Assembly: GCA_965228125.1 (NCBI GenBank) | Contig: OZ245791.1 | Location: forward strand, 2,108,001 to 2,172,000 | Direction: 5' to 3' | Origin: GWF2-38-69 sp965228125 | Lineage (GTDB): Bacteria > Verrucomicrobiota > Lentisphaeria > Victivallales > GWF2-38-69 | Length of the DNA: 64,000 bases | In this document: positions 26,784-35,223 of the stretch, one piece after another | How positions within the stretch are numbered: the stretch's first letter is position 1 | Layout: each line of letters starts with the position of its first letter | Translations under genes and position numbers: made by a program | Notes under the pieces: model-generated | What the model was told of the DNA's origin: nothing | Database searches by the model: none | Seen by the model: only the letters and a program-made list of their open reading frames with translations

Positions 26784-27437
26784 CTATTTGCTTTTTGTGT
26801 AGATATCAACCGGAACCAAACCGTAGTGGATCATTCCAAGTTTGATAGCAGCAGCAAAAGATAAATCGAGGATTCTGCCGGAGACATATGGCCCACGGTC
26901 ATTTATTACTACATAAACGCTCCGGCCATTAGTTCTGTTGACCACCTTTGCTATTGTGCCGAGGGGCAGAGTTAAACTTGCTGCTGAAAAATTCCATGGC
27001 CAGTAACGCTCGCCACTGGCGGTTTGCCTGAAATAAAAACCGTAACCATAATAGGAAGCAATTCCCTGTTCCCTAAGTTTCCCATATCCCCAGTGAGACG
27101 GTGGATATACCGTCAGAAAAAGCAGAACCATCAGAATTGGAACGAAGATTCTTTTCATAACAATGGATTTGGAGGTGTTTGACAGAAAAATATCGTAATA
27201 TTTCGCCAGTTTACTGAATATTGGGTTGAGTATTGAATGCAAGCTTTTAAAAAATTTGTTAATCTCTCTGCTTATTTTACTTAAGGGCAACACTTTTGAT
27301 AACCCTGACCAGACTGCCGAAATGAGTTTTCCGATGACAAGAAGAATAAACTCAAGTACTTTATTAAGAGCTACGAAAAGAGTCCAGATTAAGGTGCAGA
27401 AACCGTCAATTAGATTCAGAAAAAAAACTTTCATCAT
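26784..27437 (-). CDS. RlpA-like double-psi barrel protein with membrane N-terminus
   Basis: Residues 120-217 form an RlpA domain: GIASYYGYGFYFRQTASGE, FSAASLTLPLGT, VVNRTNGRSVYVVINDRGP and GRILDLSFAAA. RlpA proteins bind or cleave peptidoglycan stripped of stem peptides at the septum. The first 93 residues are unusual, with two hydrophobic stretches and amphipathic Lys/Ser-rich sequence. A second signal-like segment begins at Met94 (base 27158), which would make a normal exported RlpA of about 124 residues. Neither start has a clear ribosome site. Confidence 0.8.
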   Translation of the reverse strand: MMKVFFLNLIDGFCTLIWTLFVALNKVLEFILLVIGKLISAVWSGLSKVLPLSKISREINKFFKSLHSILNPIFSKLAKYYDIFLSNTSKSIVMKRIFVPILMVLLFLTVYPPSHWGYGKLREQGIASYYGYGFYFRQTASGERYWPWNFSAASLTLPLGTIAKVVNRTNGRSVYVVINDRGPYVSGRILDLSFAAAIKLGMIHYGLVPVDIYTKSK

Positions 27438-27548
27438 TAGCTTAAAAGTAGTTATTTGAGATAGTTTGTCTTATATCACAATTTGCCGAATAAACCACAT
27501 TGGAAAACTTATGACATCTTCCTTATAATTAGTCCTGAAGGAGAACTT

Positions 27549-28409
27549 ATGGCTTTAAAACTAACTACGCCTATAGAAATCAGGAAACCGGATAAACTTC
27601 TTAGCGGCGGTTCTACTATTGCTGGCATCGGTTCGTGTTTTTCCCAATATGTAATGGAACAATTTGCTAAATCGGGTTTCAGAAGCGCTTCTAATCCGAA
27701 CGGTATAGTTTATAATGCTTATTCCATCTTGAGCTCGTTAGAGCATTTGGAAAAAGATTACGGGGATGACAGTTTTATTTTTTTTAATAATCTATGGCAT
27801 AGCTGGGGACACCACGGTTCTTTTTCTTCGGGAACCAGAGAGGAGCTTCTTTCAAAAATAAATAACGCCCGAACTTATTTTCTTGATACTCTCAGGGCCG
27901 CCGATTGTTTTATACTTACTGCGTCATCGTCGGTTGTGTATAGACTTAAAGCAGGTAATCTTATAACAGCGAACTGCCATAAATATCCGAATCATAATTT
28001 TGAAGTCGAGATACTTTCAAAAGAAGAAAATTTCTTTAGCCTGAAAAAATCCGTAGAAACGGTTCGTTCGCTAAATCCCTGTTGCCATATTGTTATTACG
28101 CTTTCTCCTGTAAGACATTATCCTGGTAATCTGGTCTTAAACGCAAGGAGCAAAGCAAATCTTCTTTCCGCAATACATGAGTGTGTAAACAGTACTCAAA
28201 ACACATCATATTTCCCATCTTACGAGATACTTCTGGATGAGCTAAGAGACTATAGATTTTATGCCGACGACATGCTTCATCCGAGCGATCTTGCAAGGAA
28301 AATCATATTTGAAAGATTTATCTCAACTTTCTTCGAAGATTCGGTTTTGGCAGAGATGAAAATAAAAGCAAAAGAAGAGAAAAAAGCCAAACATATAAAT
28401 TTTCGCTAA
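27549..28409 (+). CDS. GSCFA-domain protein, function unknown
   Basis: The protein carries the name-giving GSCFSQYVMEQF motif near residue 30 and NPNGIVYNAYSILSSLE, which define the GSCFA family, a SGNH-hydrolase-like fold. HPSDLARKIIFERF near the end carries a possible catalytic His. Substrate and pathway are unknown for the family. ATG 27549 is chosen because AAGGAG lies at 27538-27543; the frame is open to 27483 without such a site. It is a single gene upstream of the glycyl-radical operon. Confidence 0.8.
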   Translation: MALKLTTPIEIRKPDKLLSGGSTIAGIGSCFSQYVMEQFAKSGFRSASNPNGIVYNAYSILSSLEHLEKDYGDDSFIFFNNLWHSWGHHGSFSSGTREELLSKINNARTYFLDTLRAADCFILTASSSVVYRLKAGNLITANCHKYPNHNFEVEILSKEENFFSLKKSVETVRSLNPCCHIVITLSPVRHYPGNLVLNARSKANLLSAIHECVNSTQNTSYFPSYEILLDELRDYRFYADDMLHPSDLARKIIFERFISTFFEDSVLAEMKIKAKEEKKAKHINFR

Positions 28410-28607
28410 GAGATATGGGTTTTATCTCGATCAAATAGTTGCCTATCTTCTTAGGTTTAGGTTTAAATTTTTGGGAGTGAAGCCCCCTTGCCATTTGTTA
28501 TTATATGTCCCAATCCTAGATAGGCTAAAGCCTACCGAAAAGTGATTGCGCGTCTTTTCACGATATGAGAGAAAACATGTATGTAGCGGCAGATATTATA
28601 AAAAATA

Positions 28608-28621
28608 AATTATTAATAATT
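28608..28621. promoter_or_regulatory. 14-bp AT-only perfect palindrome, possible operator
   Basis: AATTATTAATAATT is an exact inverted repeat 15 bases upstream of the predicted -35 box of the glycyl-radical operon, which ends in a DeoR-type regulator gene. An operator is plausible by position, but AT-only palindromes arise often by chance in this DNA. Confidence 0.25.
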
Positions 28622-28636
28622 ATATATAAAAGCAAT

Positions 28637-28664
28637 TTGACTTACGAATGAAACCAAATATAGT
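28637..28664 (+). promoter_or_regulatory. Sigma-70-type promoter of the glycyl-radical operon
   Basis: TTGACT (28637-28642), a 16-base spacer and TATAGT (28659-28664) form a good consensus promoter. A start near 28671 would give a leader of about 30 bases holding AGGAGG at 28686-28691. The rest of the 290-base gap after the GSCFA gene shows no gene. Confidence 0.65.
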
Positions 28665-28699
28665 TATATATCCAATAAAAAATATAGGAGGAATAAAAA

Positions 28700-29344
28700 A
28701 TGATTTACATTGATTCACTTTCAGAAAGAGCAATAGAATTAACAAAGCTTCCAATTTTCAACGGTTTAACATGCAATCCGACAATTATAAAAAAAGATAA
28801 GCCGGAATGGGGATTCAAAGAAACTCTTGATTTCTTGGAAGAGCTTAATGGGCAGAATTTTATTCAGGGCAGCCTTAAGAATGAAGAATGGTTTGATTAC
28901 CTGAGCAATATGAATCACCAGAGAAAAATCAATTCAAAAAACTTCACAATAAAACTTCCTTGGATTTCTGATGAAGCGTCAGTATATGTGCCTAAACTGC
29001 AGAAGATGGGATTCAAGGTATGTGCAACAGCTGTTTATTCTCTGGAACAATGCTATACAGCCGTAAGCTGCGGCGTGGAATTTGTGGCTGTTTATTATGA
29101 CAGGATGAAAAAAAGTAACATAGACCCTGAAAAGAGAATAAGCGATATGCTTGTATTGACTTCAAGGCCTGAAAGCAAGACCAGAATACTTGCTGCAAGT
29201 ATAAAAGACATAGAAACCGCAAACAGGCTTCTACTCATGGGCGTACCGGATTTAACATTGCCTCTGGATATAGCTGAAAAATTTCTCAAGGCTGTTTTTC
29301 CAATGAATGACTGTGAAACTTTTGAGAACGATTTCAAAATGTAA
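28700..29344 (+). CDS. fsa: Fructose-6-phosphate aldolase-type transaldolase (FSA/TalC-like)
   Basis: The 214-residue protein has the small transaldolase layout: YIDSLS at the start, GLTCNPTII, the Schiff-base Lys85 in FTIKLPW, ATAVYSLEQ, VAVYYDRM with the active-site Tyr and Arg, LAASIKD and TLPLDIA. These align with E. coli FsaA, whose lysine is also residue 85. FSA enzymes split fructose-6-phosphate analogues into glyceraldehyde-3-phosphate and a C3 ketone. As first gene of an operon with a YbiW/PflD-type enzyme, its likely substrate is 1-deoxyfructose-6-phosphate, giving hydroxyacetone. The ribosome site is AGGAGG. Confidence 0.88.
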   Translation: MIYIDSLSERAIELTKLPIFNGLTCNPTIIKKDKPEWGFKETLDFLEELNGQNFIQGSLKNEEWFDYLSNMNHQRKINSKNFTIKLPWISDEASVYVPKLQKMGFKVCATAVYSLEQCYTAVSCGVEFVAVYYDRMKKSNIDPEKRISDMLVLTSRPESKTRILAASIKDIETANRLLLMGVPDLTLPLDIAEKFLKAVFPMNDCETFENDFKM

Positions 29345-29359
29345 TTTGGAATTAAGAAT

Positions 29360-30253
29360 ATGATTTTCAACATAGAAAAATTCGCAATTCAGGACGGTAC
29401 AGGCATCAGAACTGTGATTTTCTTTAAAGGTTGCCCTCTGCGGTGCCTTTGGTGCAGCAACCCTGAAAGCCAGTCTTTTGAGCACGAGTTAATGTATGAA
29501 AAAGTCAAATGCATTTCATGTTTGGAATGTATTAAGGCCAGTTCTAATGGAGAAGTTAACCTTGTAAATGATTCGATATCTATTGACCATTCTAAAAAAA
29601 TCGACTCTGAAAAATATGCTTGCCTATGTCCCGCGAGAGCCTTAAATGTTGTCGGAGATATAAAGAGCGTAGATGAGATAATGCACGAGGTACTGAAGGA
29701 TAAAGCGTTTTATAAGAAAAGCGGAGGGGGAGTGACTATTTCAGGCGGAGAACCCTTTGCGCAGCCCGAATTTCTGAACGCCTTACTTTCAGCCTTATAT
29801 GAAAGCAATATAAGTGTTTTTATTGAAACATGCCTTCATGTAAAATGGGAGAATATTGAACCATCATTAAGTCGTGTAAATTGCATACTGGGAGATTTGA
29901 AACACACCGATGCTGAAAAATATAAACAGTTTACCGGAGGCAATGTCGATATACCTTTGGGGAATCTCCGGAAATTATCAGCATTGAATATTAATATGCG
30001 TTTGAGAATCCCTGTCATTCCCGGATTTAACGACACGGTGGCTGAAATTAATGGGATTCTGGACTTTGCCACATCTCTGAAAACCATATATCCAATTGAC
30101 TTTATTCCATATCATCGGCTGGGAAAGGGAAAATACCAAAATTTATCCAGGGAATATATTTTTCCCGAAGAAATCACTGAAATCCCTCCAAAGAAGATGA
30201 AAGAGTTTATGAAGATATGCAGAGAACGGAATCTGGATGCGAGAATAATGTGA
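29360..30253 (+). CDS. Glycyl-radical enzyme activating radical SAM protein (YbiY-like)
   Basis: The 297-residue protein has the radical SAM cluster Cys25, Cys29 and Cys32 in CPLRCLWC, preceded by the activase signature IQDGTGIRTVIF, and SGGEPFAQPEF for SAM binding. Auxiliary cysteines 51, 54 and 57 plus Cys88/Cys90 can hold one extra 4Fe-4S cluster. Many glycyl-radical activases have two, while E. coli YbiY, as I recall it, shows the same reduced insert. It installs the glycyl radical on the enzyme encoded next, 41 bases downstream. Confidence 0.92.
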   Translation: MIFNIEKFAIQDGTGIRTVIFFKGCPLRCLWCSNPESQSFEHELMYEKVKCISCLECIKASSNGEVNLVNDSISIDHSKKIDSEKYACLCPARALNVVGDIKSVDEIMHEVLKDKAFYKKSGGGVTISGGEPFAQPEFLNALLSALYESNISVFIETCLHVKWENIEPSLSRVNCILGDLKHTDAEKYKQFTGGNVDIPLGNLRKLSALNINMRLRIPVIPGFNDTVAEINGILDFATSLKTIYPIDFIPYHRLGKGKYQNLSREYIFPEEITEIPPKKMKEFMKICRERNLDARIM

Positions 30254-30294
30254 TTAAGGGTTATGAAATTTGATAAAATTTAGGAGAGTTTAAT

Positions 30295-32706
30295 ATGAAT
30301 ACGACATCAGAGCGAAATTATACAAATATTTTAGCTGCAATGAAAGACGAACTCATTCGCGCTAAACCGACTATTTGCACTGAAAGGGCAAAAATTTATA
30401 CAGACGTTTATAAGAATAATGAGCATAAACCCCTTATTATAAGGCGTGCTATTGCTTTGTACGAAACTCTCACCAAAATGACTGTTTTCATCGGAGAAAA
30501 TGAGTTGATTGTTGGGAATCAGGCTTCAAAACCCAGGTCCGCGCCGATTTTTCCGGAATACGCAGTAAACTGGATAATAAAAGAACTTGATGAATTTGAC
30601 AAAAGGCCCGGAGATGCGTTTTATCTGACAGAACAGGACAAGCAGGATTTGCGAGAAATGGTTCCTTATTGGCAGGGCAAGACAATGCTTGACAAAGGTT
30701 ATGCTTACATGACTGAGGAAATGTACCGTGTTCATGAAACTGGTTTGATCAGAGCAGAGGGGAATCTCACATCTGGTGATGCTCATATCGCTGTTAATTT
30801 TGGGAAAATATTAAAATTAGGGCTTAACGGCTACTTGGATTTGGTCAATGAAAACGCCGCCGCCCTCGATTTTACAAATGTCGAAGATTTAAAGAGAAAG
30901 CAGTTTTATGATTCAGTGCGTATAAGCCTTGATGGGCTTAAGAAATTCATTAAAAGATATGCTGCTCTTGCAGGGGAAAAAGCTCTTTCTGAGTCCTGCG
31001 GTGAAAGGAAAAGTGAATTGGAAAAGATACAGTCTGTTTGCAATAACATTTCCGAGAAGGTGCCAGATACCTTCTATGAAGCTGCTCAATTGACATATTT
31101 CATACAGCTTGTCCTTCAGATTGAGAGCAATGGACATTCAGTCTCTCTCGGGAGATTGGACCAATACCTTTACCCTTTCTATATCAAAGATATAAAAAAC
31201 TGGACACTGACGGAAGAATTTGCTTCTGTTCTTCTAAAGAATTTCTGGTGCAGGCTTTATTCCATACATAAAATCCGTTCCTGGTCACACACCAGATATT
31301 CCGCAGGCAGTCCTCTTTACCAGAATGTTACTATCGGGGGACAGACAGCTGAAGGAAAAGATGCTGTGAATGAATTGAGCTACCTGATATTAAAATCTGT
31401 TGGGGAGATGCAGCTTACACAGCCGAACCTTTCGGTGAGATACCATAAGGACATTGACAAAGATTTTCTTAAGGAATGCCTGAAAGTGATAGAAAAAGGA
31501 TTCGGCATGCCGGCCTTTAACAATGACGAAATAGTTATCCCTTCACTCATTAAACTCGGAGTAGAAAAAGATGACGCCTATAACTATTCGGCAATTGGCT
31601 GTATTGAAATCGCTGTGCCGGGTAAGTGGGGATATAGGTGCACAGGTATGAGTTTTTTGAACTTCATGAGGGTTTTTCTCGCTGCGCTAAACGACGGGAA
31701 AGATCTTAGAAGCGGTGAAACTTTCCAAAAAGGAAATGGGAATTTTGTAGATTTTGAATCATTTGACGACGTGATGAAGGCATGGAAAATCCAGATAGAG
31801 TATTATGCAAAAGCTACTGTCATGATAGATACGGCCGTAGATTTGGCTATCGAAGAAAATGTTCAGGATATTCTATGCTCGGCTTTTGTGGACGACTGTA
31901 TTGCCAGAGGGAAGACGATTAAAGAGGGCGGTTCTAAATATGATTTTGTCTCAGGCCTACAGGTCGGCATAGCAAACCTGGGTAACTCTCTTGCCGCAAT
32001 TAAGAAATTAGTGTTTGAAGAGAACAAGATCTCAAAACAGGATTTAATAAAGGTTATGAACAATAACTTTGAAGGAATTGAAGGCGAAAAAATTCGCCAG
32101 GTATTGCTTAATTATGCCCCAAAATATGGAAATGATGACGACTATGTCGATGAATTAATAAAGGAAGCTTATACCTATTTTATTGATGAAATTGAAAAAT
32201 ATCACACTACCCGTTACGGTCGCGGCCCTATAGGATGCAGATATTATGCCGGAACTTCGAGTATTTCAGCAAACGTGCCTTCTGGTGCAGTAGTAACGGC
32301 AACGCCCGACGGAAGGAAAGCTGGTACTCCGCTGGCTGAAGGATGTTCTCCATCTTCAGGCACAGACTTAATGGGGCCTACTGCTGTATTTAAATCTGTA
32401 GCTAAACTGCCTACAAACAGAATTTTAGGCGGAGTTTTATTGAACCAGAAACTCTCGCCTGCCACAATTAGGCCTGAAGCAAATAAAAGGAAGCTTATTT
32501 CAATATTGGATACTTTCTTCACTGATTTGAAAGGTTGGCACGTGCAGTACAATATCGTTGACAGGGAGACCTTGCTTAAAGCTAAAGCTGACCCGGAGAA
32601 TTACAGGAATTTGGTTGTAAGAATTGCCGGTTATTCCGCTTTCTTTACTGTGCTGTCTCCTGATACTCAGGATGACATCATAGCAAGAACAGAGCATACA
32701 TTGTAA
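30295..32706 (+). CDS. Glycyl radical enzyme, YbiW/PflD-type anhydrohexitol-phosphate lyase
   Basis: The 803-residue protein has the active-site Cys436 and Glu438 in AIGCIEIAVPGKWGYR and the radical Gly779 in VRIAGYSAFF. GCxE in place of Cys-Cys puts it with dehydratase-type enzymes and not with pyruvate formate-lyase. Long stretches (CTERAKIYTDVY, GNQASKPRSAPIFPEY, EGNLTSGDAHIAVNF, GFGMPAFNNDEIVIP) match my memory of E. coli YbiW. That enzyme and PflD, as I recall recent work, open the ring of 1,5-anhydroglucitol- or 1,5-anhydromannitol-6-phosphate to 1-deoxyfructose-6-phosphate. Which epimer it uses is open. Placed in an operon with activase, FSA aldolase and kinase. Confidence 0.88.
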   Translation: MNTTSERNYTNILAAMKDELIRAKPTICTERAKIYTDVYKNNEHKPLIIRRAIALYETLTKMTVFIGENELIVGNQASKPRSAPIFPEYAVNWIIKELDEFDKRPGDAFYLTEQDKQDLREMVPYWQGKTMLDKGYAYMTEEMYRVHETGLIRAEGNLTSGDAHIAVNFGKILKLGLNGYLDLVNENAAALDFTNVEDLKRKQFYDSVRISLDGLKKFIKRYAALAGEKALSESCGERKSELEKIQSVCNNISEKVPDTFYEAAQLTYFIQLVLQIESNGHSVSLGRLDQYLYPFYIKDIKNWTLTEEFASVLLKNFWCRLYSIHKIRSWSHTRYSAGSPLYQNVTIGGQTAEGKDAVNELSYLILKSVGEMQLTQPNLSVRYHKDIDKDFLKECLKVIEKGFGMPAFNNDEIVIPSLIKLGVEKDDAYNYSAIGCIEIAVPGKWGYRCTGMSFLNFMRVFLAALNDGKDLRSGETFQKGNGNFVDFESFDDVMKAWKIQIEYYAKATVMIDTAVDLAIEENVQDILCSAFVDDCIARGKTIKEGGSKYDFVSGLQVGIANLGNSLAAIKKLVFEENKISKQDLIKVMNNNFEGIEGEKIRQVLLNYAPKYGNDDDYVDELIKEAYTYFIDEIEKYHTTRYGRGPIGCRYYAGTSSISANVPSGAVVTATPDGRKAGTPLAEGCSPSSGTDLMGPTAVFKSVAKLPTNRILGGVLLNQKLSPATIRPEANKRKLISILDTFFTDLKGWHVQYNIVDRETLLKAKADPENYRNLVVRIAGYSAFFTVLSPDTQDDIIARTEHTL

Positions 32707-32727
32707 TCTGCTAAGAGGAGGCATAAA

Positions 32728-33708
32728 ATGAATAAGATTGGATTGGGAATAGATTTGGGCGGGACAAAACTGGCTGTAGCAATTATAAAAGAAGATGGAG
32801 AGATAATAGATAAAATCGTAGTTCACGATCACATAGGTTTAAGTGAGGGTAAAGTTGTCAGATATATTTATGATCTTTCAGTTAATTTGCTGGCTGAAAA
32901 TAAGTTGCGCATTAATGACATTTGCGGCGCAGGTGTCTGTTTTCCAGGGCACCTGAATTTCAAGGAAGGTAAAACTATCACGACTTCTAATCTAAAGGGA
33001 TTTAAAAACTACCCGCTAAGGAAAGAACTGGAAACTCTTTTTAATTCAAAAATATTTGTAGATAACGATGCAAATTTACAGGCTTACGGAGAAAATAAAT
33101 ACGGAGCAGGGCGCGGTTTTGACGATATGATATTTGTAACAATAAGCAGCGGCATTGGTGCGGGGCTTATACTTAATGGGAAGTTATATAGAGGTACGGT
33201 AGGAACTGCAGGGGAAGTCGGGCACATGATTGTAGATTATAACAACCAGAGCCAATGCACTTGCGGCAACAGAGGGTGCTGGATGGCTCATGTAGGAGGA
33301 ATTGCTTTGCCAGGAATAGCTAAAAGATACCTATCCAACGGACTGAAATCTTCAGTTATTTCCGATGAAGATGTCTTAAATGGTAAAATTAGCGGCAAAA
33401 CTCTGAAAATTGGGCTGGAGAAGAAGGATGAATTTTGTAACAGGATTGTGTCAGATTTTTCTCTGTACAGTGCGATAGGCCTTCATAATATTATCCAGAT
33501 TTTTAATGTCCCTCTAATTGTTCTTGGAGGAGGCCTTTTAAATCTTGGAGAGTTTTTCTTAGATGACATCAGAAATAAATTTTCAACCTTGGCAAGGGAT
33601 ATGATTTCTGAAGAGGTAGTGATTAATAAAGTAGAGCTTGGAGAATGGTCAGGAGTTTTAGGCGCCGCTGCTTTAGCTTTTGATAGTGAAGCGTTAAATA
33701 ATAATTAG
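32728..33708 (+). CDS. ROK-family sugar kinase
   Basis: The 326-residue kinase has the ROK ATP motif GIDLGGTKLAVA (7-18), FVDNDAN (110-116) with the catalytic Asp, GEVGHM (162-167), and the zinc motif CTCGNRGC (Cys177, 179, 184). ROK kinases phosphorylate hexoses and derivatives in the cytosol. In this operon it most likely makes the 6-phosphate substrate of the glycyl radical enzyme, replacing the PTS used by E. coli. A strong AGAGGAGG ribosome site precedes the ATG. Confidence 0.92.
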   Translation: MNKIGLGIDLGGTKLAVAIIKEDGEIIDKIVVHDHIGLSEGKVVRYIYDLSVNLLAENKLRINDICGAGVCFPGHLNFKEGKTITTSNLKGFKNYPLRKELETLFNSKIFVDNDANLQAYGENKYGAGRGFDDMIFVTISSGIGAGLILNGKLYRGTVGTAGEVGHMIVDYNNQSQCTCGNRGCWMAHVGGIALPGIAKRYLSNGLKSSVISDEDVLNGKISGKTLKIGLEKKDEFCNRIVSDFSLYSAIGLHNIIQIFNVPLIVLGGGLLNLGEFFLDDIRNKFSTLARDMISEEVVINKVELGEWSGVLGAAALAFDSEALNNN

Positions 33709-33734
33709 GTAAATAAAGGTTCAAAGCTGATAAA

Positions 33735-34478
33735 ATGAATGACAGGCACAATAAAATACTAAAAATTCTTTCTGAGAAAAATGAAGTAAACGTTGCCGAA
33801 CTTGTCAAAACCCTTAGCGTTTCAGGCGTTACAGTACGTCAGGATTTATCGGACTTGGAAGATAAAGGGCTTATCAAACGAGTTCATGGTGGTGCGGTGC
33901 TCGGCAGTCCTGACAAGATAGCAAACAGGTTGGTATACAACTATGAAGAAAAACTTAAAATAGCAAAAAAGGCTGCCGAATTCGTTCAGAATGGAGAAAC
34001 TGTTTTTATTGAATCCGGATCAACTAATTCTCTATTGGCCAAAGAGCTTACAAAAAAAAATAACATTACCCTTCTTACCTCCAACCTTTTTATTGCTAAT
34101 GAAATTAAAGATTTCAGGAGCATCAATATTATTCTAATGGGTGGCGTATATCAGGCTCAAAGCGAATGCTTGGTCGGGCAGTTGACTAAACTTTGCATAG
34201 AGCAGTTTAACTTTGACAAGGCCTTTATAGGAGTTGACGGTTTTACTATTGACACGGGATTTACAGGCAAAGACATGTTGAGGGCTGAAACAACCTCAGC
34301 AATAGTTAAAAAAGCCAAACAGAATTTCATCCTTACAGACTCAAGCAAATTCGGCAGAAAGGCTTTGATTAAAATCTGTGACACTTCAGAGATTACCCAT
34401 TTGATTAGCGATAACGTTCCGGCAAAAGAAAAACAATACCTGGAAAGCGTCGGCATAAAAGTATCCTGTGCTAATTAG
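33735..34478 (+). CDS. DeoR-family transcriptional regulator
   Basis: The 247-residue protein has an N-terminal winged helix-turn-helix (VAELVKTLSVSGVTVRQDL, RVHGGAV) and a DeoR sensor domain with IESGSTN, TSNLF, MGGVY, GVDGFT and ILTDSSKFG. Such proteins usually repress a sugar operon until a phosphorylated sugar binds. As last gene of the operon it probably controls the promoter at 28637-28664, with an intermediate such as 1-deoxyfructose-6-phosphate or the anhydrohexitol phosphate as the signal. That ligand is inference. Confidence 0.92.
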   Translation: MNDRHNKILKILSEKNEVNVAELVKTLSVSGVTVRQDLSDLEDKGLIKRVHGGAVLGSPDKIANRLVYNYEEKLKIAKKAAEFVQNGETVFIESGSTNSLLAKELTKKNNITLLTSNLFIANEIKDFRSINIILMGGVYQAQSECLVGQLTKLCIEQFNFDKAFIGVDGFTIDTGFTGKDMLRAETTSAIVKKAKQNFILTDSSKFGRKALIKICDTSEITHLISDNVPAKEKQYLESVGIKVSCAN

Positions 34479-34499
34479 GTATATGCCCTTTTGAAAAGT

Positions 34500-34994
34500 C
34501 TAATGTTTTTTGGGGTAATCGAAATTGAGAAGAGTTCCGCCTTGGTGCTCTATTTTTTTCCAGGATTTTACTCTGAATTCAATTGCAAAGATTCCGCATG
34601 TAGGGATGTTGTCAACAGTAATTTCTTCTGTCAGGTAATTTGCCAGCTCTGTTAGCGAAGGGTTATGCCCCACAAGTATTACTCTGTCGTAGGAGTCATC
34701 GATTTTCTGGACAATATCAACCAAGTCTTCCAACGTATTTTGGTAAATGCGTTGTTCGAAATTAATTTCGTCTATTTTATAATCAATCTCCTCGGCGAAT
34801 AGCTCAGCTGTTTCTCTTGCTCTTCTGGCAGGGCTAGAGATAATTAATTGGGGTTTGGTGTACTCTTTTCTGTAGGATTTACCCATGAAAGGGATGTCTT
34901 TTAGCCCTCTTTTACTTAACGGCCTGTCAAAATCATTTAATGTGATATCATCCCAACTTGACTTCGCGTGCCTTAGTAGAAACAGCTTTAACAT
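34500..34994 (-). CDS. sixA: SixA-like phosphohistidine phosphatase
   Basis: The 164-residue histidine phosphatase begins MLKLFLLRHAKSSW, with the catalytic His in RHA. It continues with DRPLSKRGLKD, SSPARRARETAE and a second catalytic His in LVGHNPSL. SixA removes phosphate from His of phosphotransfer domains or NPr. ATG 34994 has AGGAA about 8 bases before it; an upstream TTG in frame is not needed. It converges with the DeoR gene. Confidence 0.85.
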   Translation of the reverse strand: MLKLFLLRHAKSSWDDITLNDFDRPLSKRGLKDIPFMGKSYRKEYTKPQLIISSPARRARETAELFAEEIDYKIDEINFEQRIYQNTLEDLVDIVQKIDDSYDRVILVGHNPSLTELANYLTEEITVDNIPTCGIFAIEFRVKSWKKIEHQGGTLLNFDYPKKH

Positions 34995-35162
34995 AAACTG
35001 AATTCCTAGCGTTATAAGAAATTGATTTTTGGACAATTCTAGTGCCTTATAATAGAAATTTAAAGAGCTTTTTCTCCAATAAACTCAAACTCTGAAATAT
35101 CAAAAGACATGAGAAAATTAACTCTGGTATATTTTGAAAAACTTTGTTGAATAGCGCCCCGT

Positions 35163-35192
35163 TTGACTTAGAATTTAGAATCAAGCTTTATG
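35163..35192 (+). promoter_or_regulatory. Probable promoter of nrdJ
   Basis: TTGACT (35163-35168), 18 bases and TTTATG (35187-35192) resemble a sigma-70 promoter with a weak -10. It lies in the 229-base gap before nrdJ. I see no cobalamin riboswitch or NrdR-box pair there. Confidence 0.4.
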
Positions 35193-35223
35193 ATTATTAT
35201 TCCAAATACCTAATGAGGGGAAA

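Noticed and set aside
30295..32706. Pyruvate formate-lyase annotation for the glycyl radical enzyme
   Set aside because: The active site reads GCIE with one Cys followed by Glu, not the Cys-Cys pair of pyruvate formate-lyase, and the neighbours are an FSA aldolase and a sugar kinase.
35037..35223. Cobalamin riboswitch before nrdJ
   Set aside because: No B12-box-like sequence or multi-stem structure could be seen; only a promoter-like pair.
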